Shown here: piece by piece, positions 13,241-24,200 of the stretch
How positions within the stretch are numbered: the first letter of the stretch is position 1
Layout of the letters: each line of letters opens with the position of its first letter
Assembly (NCBI GenBank): GCA_029783825.1
Contig: JAREIK010001716.1
Location: 881,196 to 945,195, forward strand
Reading direction: 5' to 3'
DNA: 64,000 nucleotides
Source: Sapria himalayana
Lineage: Eukaryota; Streptophyta; Magnoliopsida; Malpighiales; Rafflesiaceae
Program-made: the position numbers and the translations under genes
Notes under the pieces: model-generated
The model's input: only the letters and a program-made list of their open reading frames with translations
Told to the model about the DNA's origin: nothing
Database searches by the model: none

Positions 13241-14849
13241 GGAATGATATAATAAAATATTATAGGTTAGAAAAATAATTAATAATTTATGAATTTTGGA
13301 AATATAATAGAGTGATATCTACATATCCAATATCTAGTTGTTATAATGAATCATTTGCATACCTTATCACCTATTATGTAGATTTTAGGTGAAAACTTAA
13401 TAAACAAACTTTAAGATTTCTTAAGATCCTCCATCTTTATGATGACCCTATCAAATATGAGTATATGATAAAGATTTTAGGAAATATGATATTTAGAATA
13501 AAATTTTTAGTATTATATTTGATAATACTTTGAATAATATCGTCATTATTAATATATTTGTGAGAACTATTAGAGATAAGCCATTATGTGAAAAAAATTA
13601 CGTTATGTGTTTTTGTAACATAATTAACCTAATAGTACAAGCAGAAATAAAAGTTGTTTCCTTATATTAGAAAAAATGAAAAATTCACTAAAATACTTTT
13701 GAATACCTAGTATACAACAAGAGGTCAGTAGTCTATTTTTGTCAGCTTGCTTAAAAAAAAAAAAATTCAAATGAATATGTGACACTATTTGAATTATACC
13801 TACCTAATGTTAGAGTAATGTGTTAACTAACAACACATGTTATTTGACTATATCAATAATAAGAGTAATCAATTTATTGATGATTCATCTAGGATAAATG
13901 AATTTTTTTTATAAAATTTCTAAATATTTTTTATGATACAATGAATATGTATTCATCGATGTGCACTCCCACCACTTACATTACACCCATGTGAATGTTT
14001 AACTTTAGTAGCAACTAGCAAATTTAGAAAGTATAGAAGAGAACTTGCATTTAGTATCATGACTAAAGAGATGGAATCTAATTATTGAAAATACCAATTC
14101 ATTCCAACTCTATTTTGCTTAGTTTCTTATATGGATCATAGGATTAAGATAGAAGAGATAGAAAATATATTAAGATATATATCCACTTGCATGAACCAAG
14201 CAAATAAATTTGAAGGTTTTATTCATGAAAAATTAACTAACATATTTATATTTTATGATAGTGAGTATATTAGTTATATTTAGGCTTTGAGTATAGACAG
14301 ATATCATATTTAGAGATGGTGACTTTTCTATTATGTTAGCATGATAATGATGAGTTGTATTCATACTACCATACTACAGATATTGACCAATGACTCATGT
14401 GATGATGATGCTTATTTTATTTAATTATTCTTTAGCTTATTTTATATATCATATTTTGGATTGTCTTTTTTCATATGATTTTTGAGTTGAGATAAATATA
14501 AAATATTTATTTTAATTATTTATTTGATCATTTAACTTTCTAATGCATTGAACTTTTTGATTATATTATTTTAATATGTAATATTTTTAATAAATAAAAA
14601 ATTAAAATTTCAAAAAATTTATTTGGGCATTTAGGCTATCCATAATCGGCACCACTTGACGTGTTCCCAACATAGAAGTGTCTAGTTGTAGTCCAATTAG
14701 GTTATAACAAGTTGGGTTATTTTGGTTATGTTTAGTGTCGTCACATTACAAGAACCCATTTGATGCTATGTCAAGCATGGCTTGGTGACCTTACCATGCC
14801 ACAAAAATTCAAGTTATACTAATATGACATGACCCATTTGATACCTCTT

Positions 14850-15561
14850 GATTGATAAGAAAACTTCTATCCAGCTAAAATTTTATTTTGGATTATATAT
14901 TATGTTTTTTGGATTTTGGATTTTAGAATTTTGGATATATAACAAATATTCTATATAACTAAATTTTAGATTTTAGATTTTGAATTTATAATAATGGATG
15001 ACTCTCATACTATGCTATTAATTTTTTGATTTTGAACTTTTCTAACTAGATGTTGACTTTTTATGCATTAGTTAATGTATTTAATTTTTAAAAATGATCG
15101 TTTTGATTAAATCATTTAGTAGATATATTTTATAATAAATATCATTATTTTATATTTCAATTTTTTTTCAAAGTATTGTACTAGGTAGCACTTAAAATAT
15201 TACTATATATGACTTACAATAATAGTTCTATGGATATTCTAGTTAGTTCATTATATTCACACCCCCTAAAGAAATATAAATGTTGTTGTGATAATATGAC
15301 TTATTTCTAATATGTTCATAGAATTTTTTTTAATCATTTATGCATAATTACAAATATGGATTCAGATGAATAGAAAATCCTTACAAAGAATTTGCAAAGG
15401 ATTGATAAAAAAAATCAATGATAATAAGGAATAACAGTAATAGAATAAAGATGCTCATAAATTATAATGTTGATGGAATCTATATAGAAGAATCTACTAT
15501 GCACCTAACTAGCTGCTTGGTTTTCATGACACGTATTCAAGTGCCACTTGTATTGAACCAA
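14850..15561. other. AT-rich intergenic, no gene seen
   Basis: Between two hAT elements. It holds repeated TTTTGGATTTTAGA-like words near 14885-14985 and no recognisable coding motif or RNA gene. Confidence 0.6.
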
Positions 15562-15835
15562 TGGTCTTCAACGAGACGGGCCGAGGCTGCCCAGCCCGTG
15601 AATATTAGGCTCGTGGCCCATAGCGGGGGGGGGGGGTCTTATAAGCCTGTTGATAGTCAACGAATGGGCCGGGTTGGGCTTTTGAATTTTTATTGGCACG
15701 TGGCCCAATCCATGGGATTTATACAAATGAGTTTATCTAATCTTGGCTGGGCTTTACACTAATGGGCTTATCTACCCTGGATTGAGTTGGCCCATAATCA
15801 TAAAGCCTAATGCATTTAATAAAAAATTTGACAGT

Positions 15836-15907
15836 TGCATGTGCCAGGAATAGAACCCGAGACCTTCAGCTTAAGAAGAATGCACTCTATCAACCCGTCA
15901 GTGCCCT
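15836..15907 (-). other. tRNA-Lys-like degenerate sequence, antisense in the hAT leader
   Basis: On the minus strand this reads like the second half of a tRNA: a TAGAGTGC segment where the D-arm end should be, TTCTTAA like a tRNA-Lys(CTT) anticodon loop, then GGTCTCGGGTTCTATTCCTGG, close to a T-arm and to the Pol III B box GGTTCGANTCC with one mismatch. The anticodon stem does not pair well and the 5' part is missing. It is a relic or a SINE-like piece rather than a working tRNA. The plus-strand translation gives the PGIEP and RNRTRDL words often seen in plant repeat translations. Confidence 0.45.
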
Positions 15908-15980
15908 ACTTTTGCAATTATATTACTTATGCTTATATGTATTTAGTTCAATTACAAAAATCAAAATTAGAAAGAAACTT

Positions 15981-16052
15981 CAAACGGTCATATGACCGTT
16001 TGACATTTTCTAAAATGCCAGAAATGCCCTCAAACGGTCATATAACTGGTTG
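15981..16052. promoter_or_regulatory. Palindrome pair upstream of the hAT transposase
   Basis: 15981-16002 is a perfect 22-bp palindrome whose half is CAAACGGTCAT. A second, imperfect copy starts with the same CAAACGGTCATAT at 16031, 50 bp further on. They lie about 50-120 bp ahead of a TATA-like box. hAT transposases often bind AACGG-like words, so these may be binding sites for self-regulation; that is inference. Confidence 0.6.
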
Positions 16053-16098
16053 GCACTTTATTTATTATTTTTTATATTTATAATTCTTTATTTTTTTC

Positions 16099-16108
16099 TA
16101 TAAATACT
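16099..16108 (+). promoter_or_regulatory. TATA-like box of the hAT transposase
   Basis: CTATAAATAC is followed by a pyrimidine-rich leader with TCTTTCTTCA and TCACACATCCTC words, typical of a plant core promoter and 5' leader. It lies about 330 bp before the first transposase-like codons and just after the palindrome pair. Confidence 0.5.
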
Positions 16109-16429
16109 CATCTTTCTTCACATTTTTTCATCACACATCCTCTTCAAGTTCTTCATCTCTCTAATTCTCACCAAATTTACTCAATTTTCTCTCATATTAG
16201 TTAATATTCAATTTTCTTTCAAATTTTTTTTATTTGCATAATATTATTGGTTATGCAATTTAAGCATTGGTGGCTTTAGTAATTTGGATTTAAAGAAATT
16301 TTAGCTTCGGTTCGTCAATTGAGTAACATCCTCTAACTTTACTTTTTATTTGTTATATTTTTAATTTTAGTTTTATTTATTCTTAGTTTTATTTATTTTT
16401 AGTTTAGTATAATATTATATTAATAAATT

Positions 16430-18440
16430 AAAATAGAAAGTGCATGTGCATCTTCTTCTAATTCACATGAATCATCAAGTAATAAATTTAGTTCTAGCAT
16501 ATGAAATTTTTTTGATATAGTAGAAATAATTTTAGAAAATAATAAAAAAGAAATAAAAGCAAATTGCAAAATTTGTAGTATATTTCTTAGTGGTGGATCA
16601 AATGCATGCACAAGTCATCTAAAATGATATTATGAACATTGTAAAACTAAAAATAATGTAGATATTAGAAATTATATGCAATTAGGTAAAGATGAGAGTA
16701 TAAATTAAAAAAACAATTTTTTATGATGAATCTTATTGTCGTGAAGAAATGATTGATTACATAATAAGAGCTGAACAACCTTTTAATATGATGAAACCCA
16801 TGATTTTTCAGGAACATTTCAAAGAGCTATTATTCCTCAATTTAGAGGTTGGTCTAGAAATATTATTAAAAGAGATATTATGAAAAAATTTCATATTGAA
16901 AAAGAAAATTTATAAAATTATTATTCAAAATTTCAAAGGAAAATTTGTTTAACTTTTGATATTTTGACATCTTTAACACACACTAGTTTTTTATGTATTA
17001 CTACTCATTATATAGATAGTGAATGGAAATTAAATAAAAAAATAGTTTCATTCAGAACAATAAATACTCCACATCATGGTCAAAATATAGCAGGTTTAAT
17101 ACATGATGAAATCATAGGTTTGGGTATTCATGATAAAATATTTACAATAACATTAGATAATGCTTCTAATAATAATATGGCAGTAAATAGATTAAAAAGA
17201 TTTTGGCAAATAAATGAAGATCATTGTAAATTATTTCATATACGTTATTGACCATATATTTTAAATTTAATTGTAAAAGATGGATTAAAACAAGTTGATA
17301 GTACATTAGAAAAAAATTAGAGGTATTGCATATAGTATCAATAATTTTCAAGCAAAACATGAATTATTTTTTGATTATTGTAAAATAGCAAATATGAAAA
17401 GAAAAAAAATAAGTTTAGATATGTCAATTAAATGGAATTCTACTTATAAACTTTTTCAAAATATCATAAAATATAAAAAAGTAGTATAATTATATGAAAT
17501 GCAGTTATCTACTAAGAATTCTAACATAGATCTTGATTTGTTAAATGATTATGATTGACACATTGCAAACCTTTTATGAGATCTTTTTGAAATTTTTGAT
17601 ACTTCAACAAATATTTTTTGTGGTGTGTAGTATCCAACTTCTCATTGAGTTATTATGCAAATAACTAATATTTATATTGTACTTCAAAAATATTTAAAAT
17701 TTGAATTGTTTAAAGATATCATTTTTGCAATGATAGAAAAAATTTAAAAATATTGGGGAGATATACCTTTAATTTATAATATTGGTTTAATTGTAGATAC
17801 TAGATTAAAATTTGATGCTTTAGATTAATGGCTACTAGTTATTTACTTTTTTGATCAAATTAAAATTGAAGAAATTAAAAATGAAGTAAATTTATTACTA
17901 CATAATTTATATGATATTTATAAAGAAAAATATGTCAATGATATTAGTCTTGTTAACTTATCATCCACTACAAGTTCTTCGCATTTTTATAAAAGTGCTT
18001 TAAAAATATTTAAAAGTAGAAAAGAGACAACGACTAGTCCTCCAAATAATATGAATGATATAGATAAATACCTTAATATAGAAACAATTCCATTTTAAGA
18101 TAATAAAATTTTGAAATTTTAGGATGATGGAAGAAACAACAAAATAAATAATCGATATTATCAATTATTATATGTGAGGTATTAGCAGTGCCTGTGAGTA
18201 TAGTTGCATCGGAAGCTGCTTTTAGTGCAGGTGGAAGAGTGGTTAGTGAAAGGCGAAGTAGTTTATCACCTGAAGCCATAGAAATAGAAATATGCTTAAA
18301 AGATTGAAAGATAGCAGATAAGAGATTGCATAATTCTATTCGAATCAAAAAGCATTAGTGACCGATATGGAAAAGTTAAAACTATCTAGACATGAATGGA
18401 TTCATGATTCTTCTCATTCACCACCAGACAATGATGATTG
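16430..18440 (+). pseudogene. BED-finger hAT transposase remnant (family 2)
   Basis: The live protein would bind the element ends and cut and paste it in the nucleus. Visible parts in order: a serine-rich start; a BED-type zinc finger CKICSIFLSGGSNACTSHLK with a later H near 16560-16640; a GTFQRAIIPQF-like zone near 16810; the catalytic-region FDILTSLTHTSFLCITTHYI from about 16955, where the usual W of D-I-W-T-S is L; KIFTITLDNASNN near 17140; ILNLIVKDGL near 17260; and the C-terminal dimerisation motif VPVSIVASEAAFSAGGRVVS near 18190 followed by RRSSLSPEA. At least ten stops or frame changes break it. The best remaining open frame is 16964-17251. It is related to plant RICESLEEPER-type transposases. 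Confidence 0.85.
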
Positions 18441-18633
18441 AATTATTTAATTAAGTGTTTTTCTATGTATTGTACTTTTTGTGGTTAAAAATTACAAAAG
18501 ATCGACAAATAATTAGGTGCAAACTTAGTTGGAATGTAATTATTTTACTGTGATGTAAAATTTTCTCACGTTTATATATGTAATACATGATTCTTACCCT
18601 TACATTTATTTTTAGTGAAATATTTTTCTAATG

Positions 18634-18740
18634 TGGGTGGGCTAGTCAACGGGCTTAAGGCATGCCGGTCAACGGGCTTAAGGCATGCCGGTCAATGGGC
18701 TAAAGGAGGGTAGGTCAATGGGCTTATAAGACGAGCTCGG
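18634..18740. repeat. Subterminal repeat array of hAT family 2
   Basis: Four imperfect units of about 25 bp built on GTCAACGGGCTTAAGGCATG, two of them nearly identical (18663 and 18683 zone), inside the last 230 bp of the element. hAT transposases are known to bind clustered subterminal repeats. The same array recurs in the orphan end at 27285-27525, so it is a conserved part of the family. Confidence 0.8.
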
Positions 18741-18859
18741 GCCTAAAATGAAGCCTGTGGCCCGGATCGCCTATAAAATAGGCTTAGGTCGGGCTTAGTC
18801 TTGTCAGGCCAAAACAGGCTTTCGGGCGGGCCGTGGGCCGCTGACTTTTTGGAGACCCA

Positions 18860-19254
18860 CACGAATGGCCATTACTTTAAAATGAACGACCATCATTTAT
18901 GTAAGACATTGGCTTTTGGGTTTCTCAATGTTATAACCTCTAGCCTTCTTGTAAACCTATAAATATGCCCAATCAGAGTCAAATATAATGATCATTATTT
19001 TTATTCTTTTTATTTTTTCATCTTTCTTTATAACAAATATTAAGTTTTACAATTTTTAAAAACCAAAAAATAAATAATCAATTTTGCACAAAAAATATAC
19101 TTTTAAAATTTACAGTATAGAAAAACAAATTCATGCAAAATATATTTTCAATCCGAAAATATATGCACTTTAATTCTCAAATAAGTATCAATAAAAATTA
19201 ATACACATAAAAATCCAAAAATTTAAAATTTAAATATATATATTATAGTCCGCT
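18860..19254. other. Intergenic, no gene seen
   Basis: AT-rich sequence between the hAT end and an R1 repeat copy. No coding motif, RNA gene or terminal repeat was recognised. Confidence 0.55.
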
Positions 19255-20165
19255 CCACCAATTGGAACACTGGTATAAACTATAAACATCTTATGAATGC
19301 CTTGGAATTAATTTGAGCATTGCATGTTCTACACTCTTAATTTGTTCGCTCATAATTCTAGTACTTAATATTTTAGTGCTTCAATCTTGTTTTAGTAATT
19401 ATATATTTTTATTTTGGAGTCCAACTCCTCTAATAAATATACTTATTTATTTTGCAGTCTTACAATATTAATAATAATATTAAAACACTTTTAATATTAA
19501 GAGTAATGATCAATACAGAACAATTCATTATTATTACCCAAGTTATAATAATATCATATTCAACATTACTTGGATGTGATAATATTATAAGAATTGTATT
19601 ATGATTATCATATTACAAACTCAATAATAGGAGTCACTAGTAACCATGCAACATTGCATAGTGGGGCATCAAACTCAATAATCATAGTTGCACACCACTG
19701 TGGTGATTTACATCACCATGTTGTGCACCAATGCGCCATTCCGTGCTGTGGTGGGAATTGAAAGTTGTTGATGTGCAAAAAATAGTAAGTTTGAAGGGCG
19801 AAATGAAATGAGTTAAGATACATAATCAATAGGCCTAATGGGATTACCTTTTTATAAGGAGATGATTAATTTCATGTTTTCTCATTAGAGATCCTTAATA
19901 TATAATTTTATTTTAATTTTGTGGGAACATTCTAATAATTATTAACTTTTTTTAGTCTGTTCTTTTATTTTAATTTTTATTTTGTGATTCAAGTGCCCCA
20001 ATTGTATTATATAGTGCTCACATATATATTTTTTTTATAAAACAATCTATTACCCTAAATGAACTTAAATTAAACTTGTTTTTATTAAAACTATCTAGTG
20101 TTTTCATCTTCATCACTGATGTTTTATATGTGCTCGTGTAAAAGTTATTAATGGGTATAGATTTT
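19255..20165 (+). repeat. Dispersed repeat R1, copy 2 (most complete plus-strand copy)
   Basis: Starts near GGAACACTGGTATAA, a word also found inverted at about 51325-51340, and matches 3190-3480 at its left end and 2400-2620 at its right end in the same order as the inverted copy at 49780-51340. No protein motif appears inside. A block around 19600-19760 mentions CACCA/GTGGTG words but no gene. The type is unknown. Confidence 0.7.
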
Positions 20166-20851
20166 CTTTTTTTCAGATAAAACAATTGTTACTTGGTGAT
20201 GTGCTTCTTTTAGGTTGTAACATTTGTTAGCAAAAATAAACCAAAACACGAAAGCCATTACTTTTAAGATGCCACAAGGCTAGTTCCCTTCATTCTCTTT
20301 TATTCTTTTAGATTATTTTAAAAATAGAGCAGTCCCCTACAATTAGCCATATTAGCATTCACATGGTTATTTTAAACTTAAAGCAATCCGCCCTGGAAAA
20401 TACCTAATCAACGTTCAACAAGTTTGTTTTTATTCTATGCATCGAGCGTCTCATATCTGACTCAATAAATGTTATTAACATTAATAAAAATGCTTCCTTA
20501 AGCGAATTCTCCTTGATGAAAAATTTTCATTTAACTACAAAAATGGCTCAATTTAATTAGACAAGCGTGCATGTGTATCTATATATACGTATGACACTAG
20601 TTTCTTTGGTTTCCTGGAGATTTTCGTGTCCTTCTGTGAGCTTGTGATCAATCATTGGGTAATGATTAGTCTGTGCTATGAAAATTAGTTAACCACGACT
20701 TTATGTGGCTAATGTTTTACATTGCCATGGTCCATTGACAACTTCTAACATTACAAATCATTTGACCTGTTACTTTGTTAAGGCTTTGTCAATCATTTGG
20801 GCAATTGATTTGTTACTAGTTCAAATTTGGCCAAGTGGGAGATTCTTAATG
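20166..20851. other. Intergenic, no supported gene
   Basis: Mixed sequence before the copia insertion. A CCAAGTGGGAGATT word at 20831 looks like a purine tract, and together with the flank after 25487 may be the end of an older element into which the copia inserted. No coding motif was seen. Confidence 0.45.
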
Positions 20852-20856
20852 CTATC

Positions 20857-21090
20857 TTTTATTTTAATATGGGGGTAGGTGAAAATCACCTTGCCCACAT
20901 TGGAAAACTGTTTGGAGATTTCCAAACTTTTTCCTATATAAATGACTTTTTATTTCTTTGAAAATCATTCCCATGTATTCCAATTTCTCATTTTCTTTTG
21001 AATATATTTTATTTCTTGATGTAATTTATTGCTTTACTTTTGAATTTTCTATCTTTCAAATTATTGCGAGTTTAGTTTTATTTTATAACA
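20857..21090 (+). repeat. 5' LTR of copia-1
   Basis: 234 bp, ending TTTATAACA and starting TTTTATTTTAATATGGG; the canonical TG start is mutated to TT, compared with TGTTATTTTAATATGGG in the 3' copy. TATATAAATGAC near 20935 is a likely TATA box for the genomic transcript. Confidence 0.95.
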
Positions 21091-21091
21091 G

Positions 21092-21104
21092 TGGTATCAG
21101 AGGT
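21092..21104 (+). other. Primer binding site of copia-1
   Basis: TGGTATCAGAGGT one base after the 5' LTR. It is complementary to the 3' end of plant initiator tRNA-Met, the usual primer for copia elements; the canonical form is TGGTATCAGAGC. Confidence 0.9.
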
Positions 21105-21287
21105 TAGTTAGTAACTTTTGTAGTTAGTGCATTTTAGAAAAGTTCTGTCAAAAGGGCGATAAGAGCCTCAAGGTTTGTGGTTTTTAAGAGGGTAATTGTG
21201 CCCCTCCACTTACATGGGAACTTTTTTAGTGTAATAACACAAATTATTATTATTTTTCTCGGTTACTGTTCACTGTAAAAGTGAAAC

Positions 21288-24200
21288 ATGGCAGCAAAAT
21301 TTGAAATAGAAAAATTCAATGGAAGTAATTTTTCATTGTGGAAAATGAAAATTAAGGCAATTTTGAGGAAAGATAATTGCTTAGATGTAATTGGAAAAAT
21401 GCTCACTGAAATTCCTGAAGACAAGTGGAATGAGATGGATAGTAATGTAGTAGCTGACCTGCATTTGGCACTTGCTGATGGAGTATTATCGAGTGTGGCA
21501 GAAAAGAATACGGCAAAAGAAATTTGGGATACTCTCACAAGGTTGTACGAGGCAAAGTCACTTCACAACAAGATCTTCTTAAAAAGAAGACTGTACACTT
21601 TACGAATGATGGAATCTATTACGGTAACTGATCATATCAACACTCTGAATACTTTATTTTCACAACTTACTACGTTGGATCATAAGATAGAAGAAGTTGA
21701 ACGTGCTGAGATTTTACTTCAGAGTTTACCTGATTCGTATGATCAACTCGTCATCAATCTAACAAATGGTGCATTGACTGATAGTTTAATTTTTAATAAT
21801 ATTGCCTCTACCATCTTAGAAGAAGAAAATAGACGTAAAAACAAAGAGGATAGATATGTAAATGCACAACAAATAGATGCTTTGACGATGATATGAGGGA
21901 GATCAACGGAGAGTGGCCCTAGTGGAAGTCAGAATTATGGTAGATCAAAATCTCGAAGTAAGAAAAATATTAAATGTTATAACTGTGGTAAGAAAGGACA
22001 CTTAAAAAGAGATTGTTGGTTTAACAAAAGAAATATATATGATGAGTTATCTAAGACACAAGGGAATGTTGCAAGTATCAATGATGAAGATAATATTTTG
22101 TATAGTGAGGTAACAACAATAGTTGAAAGTAAAAAACAGTTTAGTGATGCATGGTTGCTAGACTCAGGAGCATCATGGCATATGACTTCTCAGAGAGATT
22201 GGTTTCAAAAATATGAACCAATCTTAGGTGGGTCAGTGCACATGGGTGATGATCATACTTTGAAAATTATTGGTGTGGGTACTATCAAAATTAAAATGTT
22301 TGATGGTATGATTCGTACCATTCAAGATGTACGACATGTGATTGACTTGAAGAAAAATCTATTGTCTTTGGGACAAGTAGATAGTCTTGGAAGCAAAACT
22401 CATATTGAAAATGGGATGACAAAAATTGTGAGAGGTTCACTCGTGGTAATGAAGGGAGAAAAGATCACGGAAAATTTATTCATGCTTAAAGGAGAAACAG
22501 TATAGGAAGCAGATGCATGTGTTGCATCAATTACTAAGGAAGAAGAATCAACAATGATATGGCATCTTAAACTATGTCACATGTCAGAACAAGGTTTGAA
22601 GATTCTCTCTAATAAAAAGTTACTTCCGGGGCTCAAAACAGTAAATTTACCTTTTTGTGAGCATTGTGTTACTAGTAAGCAATATATATTGGCATTTAAA
22701 AGATCAAATCTAAGAAGTAAAAATACGCTAGACTTGATATATTCTGATGTATGGGAATCACCTGAAATATCTTATGGAGGAGCAAAGTATTTTGTATCCT
22801 TCATTGATGATTATTCAAGGAGATGTTGGGTATATCCAATCAAGAAAAAGTCAGATGTATTTTTAACTTTTAAAGAATTCAAAGCATGGGTGGAACTTGA
22901 ATATGGGAAAAGAATTAAGTGTTTGCGGACATATAATGGAAGTGAGTATACAGTTGATGAATTTCTTGTTTTTTGCAAGCAAGAAGGTATCAAATGACAG
23001 TTCACAGTCACATACACGCCACAACAAAATGGAGTAGCAGAATGGTTGAACAGAACTCTTGCAGAAAGAATGAGAGCAATGTTAACAACTACAAGACTAC
23101 CCAAGTCCTTTTGGGCAGAATCAGCAAAAACTGCATGCTATGTGATAAATCGATCGTCATCAATATCGATTGATTTGAAGACACCAATGGAGATGTGGAC
23201 GGGTAAACTAGTAGACTACTCTACTTTACATTATTTTGGATGTCCTGCATATGTAATGTACAACACCCAAGAAAGAGCAAAGCTGGATCCAAAATCTAGA
23301 AAATGCATATTATTAGGGTATGCTGAAGGAGTAAAGGGGTATCGCCTGTGGGAACCCACTGACCACAAGGTAATTATCAGCAGAGATGTAATTTTTAAAG
23401 AAAAAATTGAAGATTATAGCACATTTAAAGAAGTTTCAGAAACTATCATTGTTCATGTAGAAAATGATCAGATACAAGATGTTCCAAAGTCAATGGAGAA
23501 AGAATTAGAGCATGAAGCACAAGAACAAGTCGTGTCTGAGGCTCAAGGGGTTAGTCGGCCAATTAGTAATAAAAGACCACTAGCTTGGCACTCGGAGTAT
23601 GTTACGGAGAGCAACATTGCATATTGTCTCCTAACAGAAGATTGAGAACCTTCAACATTTCAAGAAGCTTCAAATAATTCAGATGCATCTCTGTGGATGA
23701 CAACAATGGTTGAAGAAATTGAAGCTCTACACAAGAACAAGACTTGGAAGATAGTACCGTTACCAATCGGAAGAAAAGCTATTGGAAACAAATGGGTTTA
23801 CAAGATAAAGCGGGATAGCAATGATCAAATAGAACGATATCGTGCAAGATTGGTGATAAAGGGGTATGCTCAGAAAGAAGGTATTGACTTCAATGAAATT
23901 TTTTCTCTGGTGGTTCGTCTTACAACAATTAGAGTAGTAATGACTCTATGTGCTACACTTGATTTGCATTTGGAGCAGTTAGATGTTAAGACTGCTTTTT
24001 TTCATGGAGAAATTGAAGAAGAAATTTATATGTTCCAGCCAGAAGGATTTGTTGAAATTGGTAAGGAGAACTTGGTTTGTAAGTTGAACAAATCTCTATA
24101 CGGTTTGAAACAAGCACCGATGTGTTGGTATAAGAGATTTGATTCCTTCATCATTAGCCTTGGATATAATAGACTAAGTTCAGACCATTGTACATACTAC

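Larger units (their letters stand above)
12141..14460 (+). pseudogene. hAT family 1 transposase remnant (copy A)
   Basis: No open frame remains, but the nucleotide sequence runs parallel to copies at 41025-42640 and 60491-62050: a BED-zinc-finger-like zone with LKKHTNQYTKKL-type words near 12400, CTTCCAATTAGATTTT at 12574, TTACTTATCATAGAATTCTT, and the spot where the D-I-W-T-S motif of hAT transposases should lie near 13320, here degraded. The coding zone is split by the nested element at 12674-13240. The family would bind its own terminal repeats and cut them; this copy cannot. Confidence 0.65.
11282..14849 (+). mobile_element. hAT transposon, family 1, copy A
   Basis: Left end TAGATGTGTCAAGTGGG and right end TTGATACCTCTT are imperfect inverted matches to the TAGAGGTGTCAA type termini used by many plant hAT elements. 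The subterminal zones are rich in GGGC and CATGGC words, unlike the AT-rich middle. Removing the nested 567-bp element and its 8-bp duplication leaves about 2993 bp, close to copy B at 40159-43190. The 8-bp flanks (AAAAAATA, GATTGATA) match only partly, so the target duplication is weak. The element is inactive. Confidence 0.7.
15562..18859 (+). mobile_element. hAT transposon, family 2, with transposase remnant
   Basis: About 3.3 kb. GC-rich, GGGC-laden outer zones surround an AT-rich transposase. The approximate left end is TGGTCTTCAACGAGACGGGCC and the right end, inverted, is TGGGTCTCCAAAAAGTCAGC, so the terminal repeats are only imperfectly alike. A possible decayed 8-bp duplication is AACCAATG on the left and CACGAATG on the right. 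The exact ends are uncertain by several bases. Contents in order: G-run at about 15626, tRNA-like antisense patch, palindrome pair, TATA-like box, BED finger, catalytic zone, C-terminal dimerisation motif, subterminal repeats. Confidence 0.75.

Noticed and set aside
12524..13278. Several long overlapping open frames on both strands rich in R, A, P and G
   Set aside because: They are translations of the GC-rich GGCACGG and GACTCG repeats of a non-autonomous hAT; frames are open on both strands because the repeat lacks stop words.
15418..15762. 114-codon plus-strand frame with a glycine run
   Set aside because: It spans the left end of a hAT and a G homopolymer; no conserved motif and no relation to the transposase frame.
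15836..15907. Functional tRNA gene
   Set aside because: Only the second half resembles a tRNA and the anticodon stem does not pair, so it is reported only as a tRNA-like relic.
18634..18740. CRISPR-like array of short repeats
   Set aside because: Units are adjacent and imperfect without unique spacers, and lie in a plant hAT terminus.
20831..20851. A further LTR element end before copia-1
   Set aside because: A purine-tract-like word is present, but no LTR pair or pol remnant could be linked to it.
22811..23104. 97-codon minus-strand frame within copia-1
   Set aside because: Antisense shadow of the integrase coding frame with no motif of its own.
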